Positions 16,077 through 27,320 of a stretch of 64,000 nucleotides of DNA are shown here, one piece after another. The notes below the pieces were generated by a model. It worked only from the letters and a program-made list of their open reading frames with translations, searched no databases and was not told the DNA's origin. Positions within the stretch are counted from its first letter, which is position 1. Each line of letters opens with the position of its first letter. The DNA comes from Rhizobium ruizarguesonis (GTDB taxonomy: Bacteria; Pseudomonadota; Alphaproteobacteria; Rhizobiales; Rhizobiaceae). The position numbers and the translations under genes were made by a program. The stretch is taken from the NCBI RefSeq assembly GCF_012349115.1, contig NZ_PQIG01000133.1:1-64000 (forward strand). The letters are read 5' to 3'.

Positions 16077-16100
16077 AAACTGCAACAGCACAGAAAGTGC

Positions 16101-17835
<1,735 letters not shown>

Positions 17836-17838
17836 ATA

Positions 17839-17854
17839 CGTACCGTACGGTACG
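17839..17854. promoter_or_regulatory. Candidate TetR operator, 16-bp perfect palindrome
   Basis: CGTACCGTACGGTACG is its own reverse complement and lies immediately upstream of the TetR gene. Its core TACCGTACGGTA is the kind of site many TetR repressors bind. Its position against the start codon suggests a short or leaderless transcript whose promoter the repressor would cover. Confidence 0.7.
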
Positions 17855-18009
17855 GTTCGTGAGGTTTATGCGATAAACCGATCAGGTCGTCAAGAAGTCC
17901 AGATAGATTTTTTTAATACGGGAAACCGCGATGAAACACCAGAATGGGATAGGCGCGAATCCTCGGCGATCGCATAATGTCGCGCTACGCCATTTGCCCG
18001 GAGGCTTCG

Positions 18010-18456
18010 ATGTCACGCCTGTCTGCAGCTCTTCTCCTGCTCGGAGCAATTCTCCTTGGCGGCTCAAGCGCTCTCGCGCAGTCCGACAGCGACGTCTATA
18101 ACCGCATCGAGGAACTGCACGGCGATGCCGCAAGCTTCGACCGGTCGCTGCGCCAACTTGTTCGGGCGATGCGCTCAGGCGACGCCGAGACCATCGCCGG
18201 CCTTGCCGAATACCCACTGACGGTCAAGGCCAACGGCGAGACCTACGACGTCGAGAGCGCTGAAGATTTCATCGACAATTTCGACGATCTCGTGACGCCG
18301 GAAACGCGCCGCGCCGTCGGACGCCAGCAATACGAGGATCTCTTCGTCAATAGTGACGGCGTCATGCTCGCCGGCGGCGCCGTCTGGATGGGCGCGATCT
18401 GCGAGGACAACGCCTGCGAGGCGAGTCACTGGGCGATCATCGCGATCAACAATTAA
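18010..18456 (+). CDS. Small secreted protein, unknown function
   Basis: A 148-residue protein with a clear signal peptide (MSRLSAALLLLGAILLGG, cleavage near SALA-QSD). The mature part is acidic and looks like a compact alpha+beta (NTF2/SnoaL-like) fold: an LRQLVRAMRSGDAETIAGLAEYPL helix-strand and a later GAVWMGAICEDNAC strand containing two Cys. The ATG at 18010 follows CGGAGG. A second small exported protein gene follows 23 bases later, probably in the same operon. No family name recognised with confidence. Confidence 0.7.
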   Translation: MSRLSAALLLLGAILLGGSSALAQSDSDVYNRIEELHGDAASFDRSLRQLVRAMRSGDAETIAGLAEYPLTVKANGETYDVESAEDFIDNFDDLVTPETRRAVGRQQYEDLFVNSDGVMLAGGAVWMGAICEDNACEASHWAIIAINN

Positions 18457-18479
18457 AATCTGGCGACGAGGAAAAGCCG

Positions 18480-18845
18480 ATGAAATACCGGATAGCCGCC
18501 GCAGTCATCACCGCAGCTCTCGCCATCGCCGCAAACGCACAGGCCGCCGAAATGCGCTGCGGCTGGATCGAGAATCCGACGCCCGCCAACTGGTGGCTGG
18601 AGGACGCGGAGAACACCTGGACGATCATGACCCAAGGCGACGATGCCGGCGAGGTGGAAGGCATGGAGCTGATCTCCGACATCTCCGAACATGATTATGT
18701 CAAGACCAACGGCAATTACGGCTATGCCTGCGCATGCATGAGTGTGGAAACTGATGGCAAGGACCGCATCACCCGCATCCTCTCCTTCCGCCAGCTAAAG
18801 CTCGCCAAATGCCGTGCCGACAAGGCGCTGAAATTCCCCGGCTGA
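18480..18845 (+). CDS. Secreted DUF4087-like protein
   Basis: A 121-residue exported protein; signal peptide of about 22 residues ending NAQA-A. The mature part has RCGWIENPTPANWWLEDAENTWTI, matching the DUF4087 opening (C-G-W-x-x-N-P-T-P-A-N-W-W-L), then an acidic turn and paired cysteines (YACACMSV, AKCRADK). Function unknown. It follows the other small secreted protein with 23 bases between, suggesting a two-gene operon. Confidence 0.75.
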   Translation: MKYRIAAAVITAALAIAANAQAAEMRCGWIENPTPANWWLEDAENTWTIMTQGDDAGEVEGMELISDISEHDYVKTNGNYGYACACMSVETDGKDRITRILSFRQLKLAKCRADKALKFPG

Positions 18846-18925
18846 CCAACTCATCGCCATACCGGATGGCGGCCGCGATCATGAGCCAATCGTCCGGAGG
18901 CAGTTGATCCGCGAAGAGCCGCAGC

Positions 18926-20608
18926 CTATGACGCCGTAGCGCAACCAGCGGGGATCAAGAGAGGCTCTGCCGGCATCGCCTTGTCGATCGCGTAAAGCTT
19001 CGCGAAACCGGCATCCTCGACCAGCGTCAGGCCCGCCGGCATCAAGGTGCCGACATAGCGGTCGGGGATATCGGCGTTGGCGACAAGGATGAAATCGAAG
19101 CGTCTGCGCCAGTCCGACAGATAGGGCGTGAAGCCTTTATATTCCTGCATCATTGCCGGGCATGAAAGCACGCCGATCGACAGCAGATTGCCCTCGGGAA
19201 CCGCGATCTCAGACCATGGCGACAGAACGGATAGCGGCTGCTTGCCTTTTGCCGTGAAGAGCGTCGGCACGAAAGCTCGCGAGAACGGCACAGCAAGCGT
19301 CGGCAGGTGCCGGAAAGTATCCAATCCCCAGGAAAAATGGCGGTTGGAGTGGGCAAGACCGCTCACTGTCTCGGGTTCGTGTCCCAAGGGCAGCACGGCC
19401 GCGCCGGCAGGCACCTTTTTAAGCACAGTCTCGACGGCTGCAACGTCCTTCTGTGCCAGCCACCAGTTCCAGCCGACCCAGCCGGTGCGGCCGAAGACCG
19501 CGAGATTGATGATGAGCGCCAGCAGAATCGCCTGCCGGCGCGTGAGATTGGCGAAGGGGCACACCATCGCCATGGCGACGAGCGCCGTCATGATCGGAAA
19601 GCGCCAACTGATCCATCCGGTGCCGAGCATGTGGCGAGGCGAAACACAGGACAGAAGCAGCAGGCCGCAGGCGGCGACGGCAAGCCCGGCATGCATGCGG
19701 ATATCGCCCGCGCGGACGGCACGCATGCAGATGAGGATCAGTGGCAGAACCAGCACGACATCCACCACCGGAACATAGGTCGTGATGGCGGAGAGCAGAT
19801 TCAGGGCGATCAGGACGATGCCGTCGTTCCAGGCAAGGCCAAGGCCGTTGCCACCGGCGTTGGGCAAAGCCGCCGTATGGAGATAGAGCGCGAACGGCGG
19901 CAGGACGCAGGCGCCAAGCGCCAGCGCCAACCGGCCGGCGAGCCGCATCAGACCCGCCTTCGATCGCACTATATCGATGCGCCAGGAAAATTCGAGGCCG
20001 CAGACGATCGCCATATAGAAGCCAAGCGCGAAGAGATGCATCACCGTCAGCAGCAGCGCGGCGGCGAGCCGCCAGGCAAAGACCAGGGCGGGATTTCTAC
20101 CCTGCAGCCGGAGATCGATGCAGGCAAAGCCGAGCGCCATGCCGAGGCCGATCTGGAAGTTGATGAAGCCGCCGATCATGGTGGCGCACCAGCTAAGCGA
20201 CAGCATGGCGGTCTGCCAGTGGTGCCGGCCACCGAAAAGCGCGCGGTGCAGGCCGATCGCGCCCAGTGGCGGCAGCACGATCGCCAGGAAAAGCAAAGCC
20301 CGCGCAAGCCTGTCGGCACCGACAAGCGGCCCCAGCCAGGTGGCTAGAAGATCGATCCCGACATTGGTGAAGGTGCGGTTCCAATCGACCGCATAGATCT
20401 CAGGAAACGGCTGCTCGCCGATCCCGCCTGAAAGGAGCCAGATACGGGCGTAATGATTGGGGTAATCGAGAATTGGCGGAAAGGGAAACAGGAGAACCAA
20501 AGCCGCGGCAAGTCCGACGAAAGCGACGATCGCAACGGTGGAGTCCTGTCTGGCAATCAATTTCTCAGGCCCGGCTGCGGCCAAGGCAGGAGCGGCGATC
20601 CGGTCCAT
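18926..20608 (-). CDS. Polytopic membrane protein, probable GT-C-like glycosyltransferase partner
   Basis: A 560-residue integral membrane protein with ten or more hydrophobic helices and a C-terminal soluble part (about 425-560). Near the first helix it has PFPPILDYPNHYARIW, with an Asp/His-containing first loop as in lipid-phosphate-dependent GT-C glycosyltransferases. The ATG overlaps the stop of the polyprenol-phosphate glycosyltransferase-like gene by one base, so the pair is co-translated. Plausible role is transfer of a sugar from a lipid carrier to a cell-surface glycan; this is inference, as no family signature was recognised. Confidence 0.6.
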   Translation of the reverse strand: MDRIAAPALAAAGPEKLIARQDSTVAIVAFVGLAAALVLLFPFPPILDYPNHYARIWLLSGGIGEQPFPEIYAVDWNRTFTNVGIDLLATWLGPLVGADRLARALLFLAIVLPPLGAIGLHRALFGGRHHWQTAMLSLSWCATMIGGFINFQIGLGMALGFACIDLRLQGRNPALVFAWRLAAALLLTVMHLFALGFYMAIVCGLEFSWRIDIVRSKAGLMRLAGRLALALGACVLPPFALYLHTAALPNAGGNGLGLAWNDGIVLIALNLLSAITTYVPVVDVVLVLPLILICMRAVRAGDIRMHAGLAVAACGLLLLSCVSPRHMLGTGWISWRFPIMTALVAMAMVCPFANLTRRQAILLALIINLAVFGRTGWVGWNWWLAQKDVAAVETVLKKVPAGAAVLPLGHEPETVSGLAHSNRHFSWGLDTFRHLPTLAVPFSRAFVPTLFTAKGKQPLSVLSPWSEIAVPEGNLLSIGVLSCPAMMQEYKGFTPYLSDWRRRFDFILVANADIPDRYVGTLMPAGLTLVEDAGFAKLYAIDKAMPAEPLLIPAGCATAS

Positions 20609-21666
20609 TATCCGATCCGGCTGTTCTTTTGCGAGCGCGGTGGCTCTTCGGATGCAAAGGCCGCATCCAGCGCCGTGCGCCTGTCGCTGGCGCTCATCTC
20701 CGAGAAAGCGATCGACAGTTCCGCGTGTTCACTGCCGCGCACGATCGTCTCGACCATGAACATCGGCCGCCTCTTGCTCTCCTGCACCAGACGGCCAAGA
20801 TACTCGCCGATGATGCCGATGCAGATCAGCTGGATGGCGCTGAAGGCGCTGACCGCGGCCATGATCGACGACCAGCCGGTCACCGTCTCGCCCTGCAGCC
20901 AGCGAACGAAGGTGTAGACGAGCAACGAGATCGCGACGCCCGCGCTCATCATGCCAAGCCATGTGGCTATACGCAGCGGTGTCGTTGAAAAGCTGGTGAT
21001 CGCATCCAGGGCAAAATTGATCATCTTGCGCAGAGGATATTTCGTCGTGCCGGCAAAACGGGCGTCACGCTCGTAGGGAAGAGCCACCTGCCTGCCGCCG
21101 ATCCAGCTGACCATGCCACGGATAAAGCGATCGCGCTCCGGCATCGCCAGCAGGATATCGACGACACGCCGGCGCATCAGCCGGAAATCACCGCTATCGC
21201 GCGGGATGGTCACGGAAGCGAGCTTGGACAGGGCGCGATAGAAAAGCGAAGCGGAGGCGAGTTTGAACCAGGTTTCGCCCTGGCGGCGCGTGCGCTGGCC
21301 GTAAACAACGTCGGCGCCGCGCTCCATGATCGGCATCATCATCAAAAGCAGCTCGGGCGGATCCTGAAGATCGGCATCGATCAAAAGCACGCGCTCGCCC
21401 CGCGATGCGGCAAGACCCGCCGTCGATGCCAGCTGGTGGCCATGATTGCGCAGAAGACGAATACCGAGCACCTGCGGCACATCAGCCGCCAGGTTCGAAA
21501 TGATCTCCCAGGTGCGGTCGGACGAGCCGTCATCGACGAGAATGAGCTCGAAGGCATCGCCGGCAACGCTATGAGCCGCGGCGGCGGAGCGGCGGCAGAA
21601 CTCGCGCAGCCCTTCTTCCTCGTTGTGACAAGGTGCGACGATGGAAAGAAAGGGTACTTGCGTCAT
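20608..21666 (-). CDS. GT2 family polyprenyl-phosphate glycosyltransferase (GtrB/DPM1-like)
   Basis: A 352-residue family 2 glycosyltransferase. Seen are LSIVAPCHNEEEGL, ELILVDDGSSDRTWEI, the metal-binding LLIDADLQDPPELL, and the GtrB-type RDSGDFRLMRRRVVD with GMVSWIGGRQVALPYERDARFAGTTKYPLRKM. Two C-terminal membrane segments follow (about 230-255 and 265-295). Such enzymes load a sugar from a nucleotide donor onto polyprenyl phosphate at the cytoplasmic face. It overlaps the start of the membrane protein gene, which may flip or use the product. Confidence 0.9.
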   Translation of the reverse strand: MTQVPFLSIVAPCHNEEEGLREFCRRSAAAAHSVAGDAFELILVDDGSSDRTWEIISNLAADVPQVLGIRLLRNHGHQLASTAGLAASRGERVLLIDADLQDPPELLLMMMPIMERGADVVYGQRTRRQGETWFKLASASLFYRALSKLASVTIPRDSGDFRLMRRRVVDILLAMPERDRFIRGMVSWIGGRQVALPYERDARFAGTTKYPLRKMINFALDAITSFSTTPLRIATWLGMMSAGVAISLLVYTFVRWLQGETVTGWSSIMAAVSAFSAIQLICIGIIGEYLGRLVQESKRRPMFMVETIVRGSEHAELSIAFSEMSASDRRTALDAAFASEEPPRSQKNSRIG

Positions 21667-21846
21667 GCTGACGTCGGTGCCTGCTTGATGTTTGGCGCCA
21701 GACTAGCGACGAAAGGTCAAACATCCTTTAACGATTGGATGCCTGTCGCAGGGCCACCTCTCCCTCCGCAGCCATCGGACTGTAGCTTGCTTCGACCGAT
21801 CAGACGACAAAACTCGACAATACATGGCTTCCAGACGTGCGCTGCT

Positions 21847-22755
21847 CTATTCCGCCGCCATGACGTCGCGGGCGCCGTCGACATCACGGGCCGGCGAGGC
21901 GCCGTAGAGGCGGCTGTATTCACGGCTGAACTGCGACGGGCTTAGATAACCGACGCGGTGGCCGGCCGTGCCCGCATCGAGGCGCTCCACGAGCATCAGA
22001 CGGCGTGCCTCGTGCAGGCGAAGCTGCTTCTGATACTGCACCGGCGTCATCGCCGTGACCGATTTAAAGTGATGATGGAAGGACGACACGCTCATGCTGA
22101 CGCGGTCGGCAAGGTCTTCGATGCGCAGTGGCCGCGCGAAATTCTCCTTCAGCCATGCGACGGCGCGCGCGACCCTGTTGCTGTGGCTGTCTGCAGTGGC
22201 AATATTGATCAGCCGCGCGCCATCCGGCCCGGTCAGCACCCGGTAGAGGATTTCCTGCTCGATCAGCGGCGCCATGGCAGGAATGTCGCCTGGACGATCG
22301 AGCAAGCGCAGCAGGCGGACGGCAGCATCCAGGAGCTCCGGCGGAGCGACGTTCACCGCCATCCCGCGCTGCCCGTCGGTATCCGCGGCCGGGCGCGGAA
22401 TATCGATGCGACTGAGCAACTCCAGCAGCTTTTCGGAATCGATTGCCAGCCCCAGGCAGAGATGCGGAACCTCAGGGCTCGCCTCCGTGACGCGCCAGGC
22501 GACCGGCAGGTCGAGCGAGGTCAGCAGATAGTCACCAGTCCCGTAGCTGATAAGTTCAGTGCCGAGGCGCAAGCTCTTGGCGCCCTGCAGTACAAAGGCA
22601 AAACAGGGCCGGTAGCTGCTATGCAGCGGATCGCTGGGCTTGGACCGACGGCTGATGTGAAGATTGCCGATATCAGTCGCGAACTCACCGTCACCAGCCG
22701 CGAAGCGCATCGCGATATCGACAATTTCCTGATAGGGGCTGAAAGGCAAAGTCAT
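21847..22755 (-). CDS. AraC family transcriptional regulator
   Basis: A 302-residue regulator. The N-terminal cupin-like part (residues 1-170, with YRPCFAFVLQGAKSL and YGTGDYLLTSLDLPV) matches the AraC_N family that usually senses small aldehydes or redox-active compounds; the C-terminal two HTH motifs are seen in RIEDLADRVSMSVSSFHHHFKSVTAMTPVQYQKQLRLHEAR and VGYLSPSQFSREYSRLYG. It is divergent from the alcohol dehydrogenase gene, a common arrangement in which the regulator activates its neighbour. Confidence 0.9.
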   Translation of the reverse strand: MTLPFSPYQEIVDIAMRFAAGDGEFATDIGNLHISRRSKPSDPLHSSYRPCFAFVLQGAKSLRLGTELISYGTGDYLLTSLDLPVAWRVTEASPEVPHLCLGLAIDSEKLLELLSRIDIPRPAADTDGQRGMAVNVAPPELLDAAVRLLRLLDRPGDIPAMAPLIEQEILYRVLTGPDGARLINIATADSHSNRVARAVAWLKENFARPLRIEDLADRVSMSVSSFHHHFKSVTAMTPVQYQKQLRLHEARRLMLVERLDAGTAGHRVGYLSPSQFSREYSRLYGASPARDVDGARDVMAAE

Positions 22756-22958
22756 GCGGCAACTCTTTCTGTCAACTGTCTGACGCCAGCGATACCGCTC
22801 TATCTAGAGTGCCTTGGCCATTTCGCAAACAGGCCGGCGCCTCACTTTTGCAGGATCGTGCAAAAAGCTGAGAGGATCGCTCTAACCCTCTGACGCAGTT
22901 CCGGGCAATAGTCCACCATCTCTTTCAACCCCCACCACAATCGAAAAGGATGGTTCCC

Positions 22959-24005
22959 ATGCCTATTGCAAGAGGCTACGCCGCGACCGACGCTTCCAAG
23001 CCGCTGACCCCTTTCACCTTCGAACGCCGTAACCCGAACCCCGACGACGTCGTTATCGACATCAAGTTTGCCGGCATCTGCCATTCGGACATCCACACTG
23101 TCCGCAACGAATGGAAGAACGCCGTTTATCCGATCGTGCCCGGCCATGAGATCGCCGGCATCGTCTCGGCTGTCGGTTCCGATGTGACCAAATTCAAGGT
23201 CGGCGATCGCGTCGGCGTCGGCTGCTTCGTCGATTCCTGCATCGGCTGCGCCGAGCGCGACCTCGATCGGGAACAGTATATGCCGGGGCTCGCCGGCACC
23301 TACAATGACTTCGAAGCCGACCGCAAGACACGGACCCAGGGCGGCTATTCCGACTCGATCGTCGTCAGGGAAGGCTATGTCATGTCCATTCCGGACAATC
23401 TGCCGCTCGATGCCTCCGCGCCGCTGCTCTGCGCCGGCATCACGCTCTACTCGCCGCTGCGCCACTGGAATGCCGGCCCCGGCAAGAAGGTTGCGATCGT
23501 CGGCATGGGCGGCCTCGGCCACATGGGCGTCAAGCTCGGCGCCGCCATGGGCGCCGATATCACCGTTCTCTCCCAGAGCCTTTCCAAGAAGGAAGACGGG
23601 CTGAAGCTCGGCGCCAAGGAATATTACGCCACCAACGACCCGGAAACCTTCACGAAGCTTGCCGGCACTTTCGACCTGATCATCTGCACCGTCAGCGCCG
23701 AGATCGACTGGAATGCCTATCTCGGCCTCCTGAAGGTGGATGGTTCCTTCGTGGTGGTCGGCGCGCCGGAAAACCCGATCCCCGTGCATGCCTTCTCGAT
23801 CATCCCCGGCCGCAAGAGCATATCCGGCTCGATGATCGGCTCGATCAAGGAAACCCAGGAAATGCTCGACTTCTGCGGCGAGCACAACATCGTCTCCGAG
23901 ATCGAGAAGATCAACATCCAGCAGGTCAACGAAGCCTATGAACGCGTCCTGAAAAGCGACGTCCGCTACCGCTTCGTCATCGACATCGCCTCGCTGGCGG
24001 CTTAA
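22959..24005 (+). CDS. NAD(P)-dependent zinc-type alcohol dehydrogenase (YahK/CAD-like)
   Basis: A 348-residue medium-chain dehydrogenase of the cinnamyl-alcohol/YahK group, reducing aldehydes with NADPH. Catalytic-zinc elements are CHSDIH (about residue 42) and PGHEIAG; the Rossmann loop is [17 protein letters not shown]. The lobe that normally holds four structural-zinc cysteines reads [16 protein letters not shown], so at least two ligands are missing. The ATG at 22959 has AAAGGA eight bases upstream and is preferred to the ATG 9 bases earlier. Divergent from, and probably activated by, the AraC regulator. Confidence 0.9.
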   Translation: MPIARGYAATDASKPLTPFTFERRNPNPDDVVIDIKFAGICHSDIHTVRNEWKNAVYPIVPGHEIAGIVSAVGSDVTKFKVGDRVGVGCFVDSCIGCAERDLDREQYMPGLAGTYNDFEADRKTRTQGGYSDSIVVREGYVMSIPDNLPLDASAPLLCAGITLYSPLRHWNAGPGKKVAIVGMGGLGHMGVKLGAAMGADITVLSQSLSKKEDGLKLGAKEYYATNDPETFTKLAGTFDLIICTVSAEIDWNAYLGLLKVDGSFVVVGAPENPIPVHAFSIIPGRKSISGSMIGSIKETQEMLDFCGEHNIVSEIEKINIQQVNEAYERVLKSDVRYRFVIDIASLAA

Positions 24006-24015
24006 GAAAACGACA

Positions 24016-24037
24016 GGCGGCTCTTTCGGGGGCCGCC
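24016..24037. terminator. Hairpin downstream of the alcohol dehydrogenase gene
   Basis: GGCGGC (24016-24021) pairs with GCCGCC (24032-24037) across a loop containing TTTCGGG, shortly after the stop. No strong T-tract; weak candidate terminator between convergent genes. Confidence 0.35.
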
Positions 24038-24115
24038 CACCTGCTCCGGCGCAAGGTGCCCGTGACATCGGCCGTGTCGAAGTGCGCGTAGTCCCCTGTT
24101 GTCAATCTTGGGCGA

Positions 24116-25198
24116 CTAGATAGGCCTCCAACGAAGCCACAACTTTCGGCCAGGGGACTGTATCGAGATGGCAATAAGGTGCGCCATCAACAATGACAGG
24201 GGCAGAACGAATACCACCAAGGGAATTGCATCTCGGTGGCATTCACCGCCCCAAGAGGTGTTTCCGAGCCCTAGATAATTACGCAAAGCAAAGCAATCGC
24301 CCACTCCGTACGTTGCGAGAAGAATAAGCAGCGGGACGTGCACGAGGTAGAGAGGATAGGATATCTCACCCATCCAAGTGGCGATGCGTTCCAACTGTGC
24401 ATTTCTTGCCAGACCCAAGCCAAACCAGATAATCATTGGGTGAGCGGCAAATGTCAGGAGCAGATAGTATTTTCTCTCGGTGAGAACGAATTCCGAATAA
24501 AGCGCCGTGAGAGCGGCCACCAAAATCCAGCCGGGCCAGGCAGCAAGCCTGATGCGCAAGCCTCGTCGCCAAAGACAACTGATAAGCACTCCGCCATAGA
24601 AAGATGCCAGCACCCGGGGAAAGCCCCCGACAATATCGCCCCAAACGGAGCCCGGCGGGTACCGAAAGTACCACAACGCAACGACGAACGCTGGCGCCGA
24701 TAGCACAACGATAGAAACGGCCAGCCGAAGACGAGCCGCGGTGAATAGAAAGACTGCGTTGGCCACGACTTCAAAGAACAACGACCATGCCGGGCCGTTC
24801 AAGGGCAGAATGCCGAGAACGGTGTCCGACGGCGCGGGAAGGACGAGCAGGCTGGTAATCGAGGAAACGGCAAAAGCGCTGACGCTCCAGTTCTCAAGAT
24901 GACCAATCAACGGGAAAACCGAAACAGCGCCTAGCAATGTGCAAACCAGGTAGACAGGATACAATCGCGCAATACGGTGACTAATGAAATTTCGGCGGCC
25001 GTCCTCCTGTAACAGGCTCTCGCCGTATCTTTCCGCCAAAACGAAGCCGCTTAACATGAAGAAAAGATCGACAGCAGCATAAGCGACGGGAAATATATTA
25101 CTGGAATGATAGACGAGTACGAGTATTGCAGACGCCCCACGCAACAAATCGAGCATCCAGAAACGATGCTTTCCATCAGCGTCTACGTCAATTGTCAT
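24116..25198 (-). CDS. Acyltransferase 3 (OafA/YrhL) family membrane protein
   Basis: A 360-residue polytopic protein of acyltransferase family 3, which O-acylates surface polysaccharides or lipids. Seen are the N-terminal FWMLDLLRGASAILVLVYH with the conserved catalytic-type His, VDLFFMLSGFVLAERYG, and FISHRIARLYPVYLVC with the R-x10-R-like basic motif after the first loops. About ten hydrophobic helices follow. Codon and base use look AT-richer than the neighbours (judged by eye), suggesting a later arrival. It lies alone between the alcohol dehydrogenase gene and the ribosomal-protection-like GTPase gene. Confidence 0.88.
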   Translation of the reverse strand: MTIDVDADGKHRFWMLDLLRGASAILVLVYHSSNIFPVAYAAVDLFFMLSGFVLAERYGESLLQEDGRRNFISHRIARLYPVYLVCTLLGAVSVFPLIGHLENWSVSAFAVSSITSLLVLPAPSDTVLGILPLNGPAWSLFFEVVANAVFLFTAARLRLAVSIVVLSAPAFVVALWYFRYPPGSVWGDIVGGFPRVLASFYGGVLISCLWRRGLRIRLAAWPGWILVAALTALYSEFVLTERKYYLLLTFAAHPMIIWFGLGLARNAQLERIATWMGEISYPLYLVHVPLLILLATYGVGDCFALRNYLGLGNTSWGGECHRDAIPLVVFVLPLSLLMAHLIAISIQSPGRKLWLRWRPI

Positions 25199-25327
25199 GC
25201 AAACATCTCACGCTCTATTCCAAGACAGCGAGCTACCATTATTCGATGCAGAGACCTTTGGCGAGGAAATAACTCTGCATCAACGTTCACTATACACCGC
25301 CGGACCACCTCCAGATCAGGGCTGTAC

Positions 25328-27274
25328 TCAAATGGGGACACCCCGCAGACGCAGCAGATATTCGGCACCGTTAAACGGATCGGGGCCGGAGCGCCCACGC
25401 AAGCGCGGCTGGCCGGCAACCGGGGCGTAGTGATCGAAAGAGGTTTCCATGGTTCCGGCCCCGCTCGTCAGGCCCGGCAATTGCTGCTGAACGCTTTGGA
25501 TCACCTGAGACGCCATGGTGCCCTCGAGCCGGGCGACGCCATCGGCGATCACCGAATCCATCGTCGCCGCTGCCGATTTCGCAAGCAAAGTGAGCACACC
25601 GCTCAAGCTCTCCATGGGCGTTTCGAGATGAAAGCGGTCGATCGGCTCGCAGAGGACGGTTTGCGCGGCCGACAGTGCATCTGCCAGCACCCAAGGCGTG
25701 AGCTGCCGGAAATCGGCGGTAGTGCTTGCAGGCGAGCTGTGCCGGGCTGCCGTCATCGCCACGTGGCAATCGATGACCTGCCAGCCGAAAACGCCCTGCT
25801 TCAACGTTTCGAACACGGTTTCTTCGACTGCCCTGTAAAAGCTGGCGGGCATCTGGCCGACATCCACTTCGAGCGCAAAGCTGTTGCCCGCCCCGGGAGG
25901 GCGCGGCTCGACGCGCAGGCCGACGGTTGCCAGGAAGGGATTGGGTTCCTTGAAAAGGATCTGCAGGCCGGCCCCGGTCCCGGCGGGCCTCTCGACCAGG
26001 ATGACAGTGCTTTTCTCGAACCTTGCCTCAAGGTTGAAATCCATCAGCAGGGTCGATTGGATAACCTCCTTCTGCACCTCGCCGTAGAGCGACACGAAGA
26101 CTTCGTCCGCCTCCTCGTTCCGGCGCAGATTGATCAAGGGATCCTGTTCGGCCATCTGGTTCAGCGCCAGCCAGAGCGCCGCCTTGCCGGAAGGCCGCCG
26201 GGCAAGAACCCGGGTTTCGAGCGTAGGTGGCGCGAAATGAGCCCACCCGCCCGCGGGATCTCCGCCCACCGCATCCCCGATGCGGGCACCGACAAGGCCG
26301 CTGATGCGCGCAATCTGCCCGGCGCGGAGGCTCTCGGCGCCATGAACCCGGCCGGCCTCGAACACATGGATGGCGGTCACCCGTTCCGGGCCTCTGGGCA
26401 GGTCCAGATATTGCCGGAGCCGCACCGTGCCTGAGGCCAGGTAGATGTAGGAGAGCTTTTCCCCGCCCCAGCCGCGTTCGATCTTGAAGATCTTGCCCGC
26501 GACCGGACCATCCGGATTGGGGCGCCGCTCGGGCAGGATCTTCGCAATGGCCGATGCCAGGGCGGGGATGCCGACGCCGGTCATCGCGGCTCCTGCGAAG
26601 ACGGGATGCACGAGGCCGCTCGCCACCTGATCGGCTAGGCAGCGCCCGAGCCTTTCCTCCGTCAGCCAATCGGGAGCGAGTACATAGTCATCGAGCAGCG
26701 CCTCATCGTTTTCCCCGAGGGTCTCGCAGAGCGCCGAAAAGAGTGGCTCGTCTCCCAGAGCAAGCGTCTCCACCCGGACAAGCTTGGCTCCCGCATCGAT
26801 GACCGAAGACATGGCGATGGGGCGGACCGCCAGCTGCGCGGCAAGGGCCTCGACAACCTCTTGATATCGCGCGCCGAGACGATCGACCTTGTTGACGAAG
26901 AAGATGAAGGGAACGCCAAGCCGCCGCAGCGCCCGCACCAGCACCCGCGACTGGGCCTGTACGCCTTCGACCGCCGAAACGACGACGACAGCGGCATCCA
27001 GCAATCCGAGCACCCGCTCGACCTCGGCAATGAAATCCGGGTGACCGGGCGTGTCGATGAGATTGACGATCCTGTCGCCGATCGTGAACGACACCACCGC
27101 GGCTCTGATCGTGATGCCACGTTGCCGTTCGAGTTCGAGAGTGTCCGTCTGTGTATTGCCGGTATCGACGCTGCCGAGCTTGTCGATGACGCCGGCGTCA
27201 AAAAGCAGTCTTTCGGTAAGGCTAGTCTTGCCTGCATCCACATGGGCGAGGATGCCCAGATTCAAAGTGCGCAT
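25328..27274 (-). CDS. TetM/TetO/OtrA-like ribosomal protection GTPase
   Basis: A 648-residue translational GTPase resembling tetracycline ribosomal protection proteins and EF-G. G motifs are AHVDAGKTSLTERLL (residues 9-23), the switch II DTPGHPDF, and NKVDR; an RGITIRAAVVSF switch I follows the TM/OtrA pattern. Domain II (about 235-320), an EF-G-like domain III (about 330-430), IV and V follow. Length matches the family (about 640). By analogy it would chase tetracycline or another ligand off the 30S A site. Chromosomal actinobacterial OtrA-like versions are known; whether this one confers resistance cannot be seen. A 5' inverted repeat may regulate it. Confidence 0.85.
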   Translation of the reverse strand: MRTLNLGILAHVDAGKTSLTERLLFDAGVIDKLGSVDTGNTQTDTLELERQRGITIRAAVVSFTIGDRIVNLIDTPGHPDFIAEVERVLGLLDAAVVVVSAVEGVQAQSRVLVRALRRLGVPFIFFVNKVDRLGARYQEVVEALAAQLAVRPIAMSSVIDAGAKLVRVETLALGDEPLFSALCETLGENDEALLDDYVLAPDWLTEERLGRCLADQVASGLVHPVFAGAAMTGVGIPALASAIAKILPERRPNPDGPVAGKIFKIERGWGGEKLSYIYLASGTVRLRQYLDLPRGPERVTAIHVFEAGRVHGAESLRAGQIARISGLVGARIGDAVGGDPAGGWAHFAPPTLETRVLARRPSGKAALWLALNQMAEQDPLINLRRNEEADEVFVSLYGEVQKEVIQSTLLMDFNLEARFEKSTVILVERPAGTGAGLQILFKEPNPFLATVGLRVEPRPPGAGNSFALEVDVGQMPASFYRAVEETVFETLKQGVFGWQVIDCHVAMTAARHSSPASTTADFRQLTPWVLADALSAAQTVLCEPIDRFHLETPMESLSGVLTLLAKSAAATMDSVIADGVARLEGTMASQVIQSVQQQLPGLTSGAGTMETSFDHYAPVAGQPRLRGRSGPDPFNGAEYLLRLRGVPI

Positions 27275-27283
27275 GAACCACCA

Positions 27284-27320
27284 ACTTCTCAGAATTTCGA
27301 ATGTGATTTTCGTGAGAAGT
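27284..27320. promoter_or_regulatory. Inverted repeat in the 5' region of the ribosomal-protection-like gene
   Basis: ACTTCTCA (27284-27291) and TGAGAAGT (27313-27320) are perfectly complementary around a 21-base spacer, starting 9 bases upstream of the ATG. It may be an operator or an mRNA hairpin that controls access to the start. No Shine-Dalgarno-rich stretch was found elsewhere. Confidence 0.45.

Noticed and set aside
19307-20347. Plus-strand frame opposite the polytopic membrane protein gene
   Set aside because: Antisense shadow; the opposite strand encodes continuous membrane helices.
22842-24068. Minus-strand frame opposite the alcohol dehydrogenase gene
   Set aside because: Antisense shadow with low-complexity Asp/Val-rich translation.
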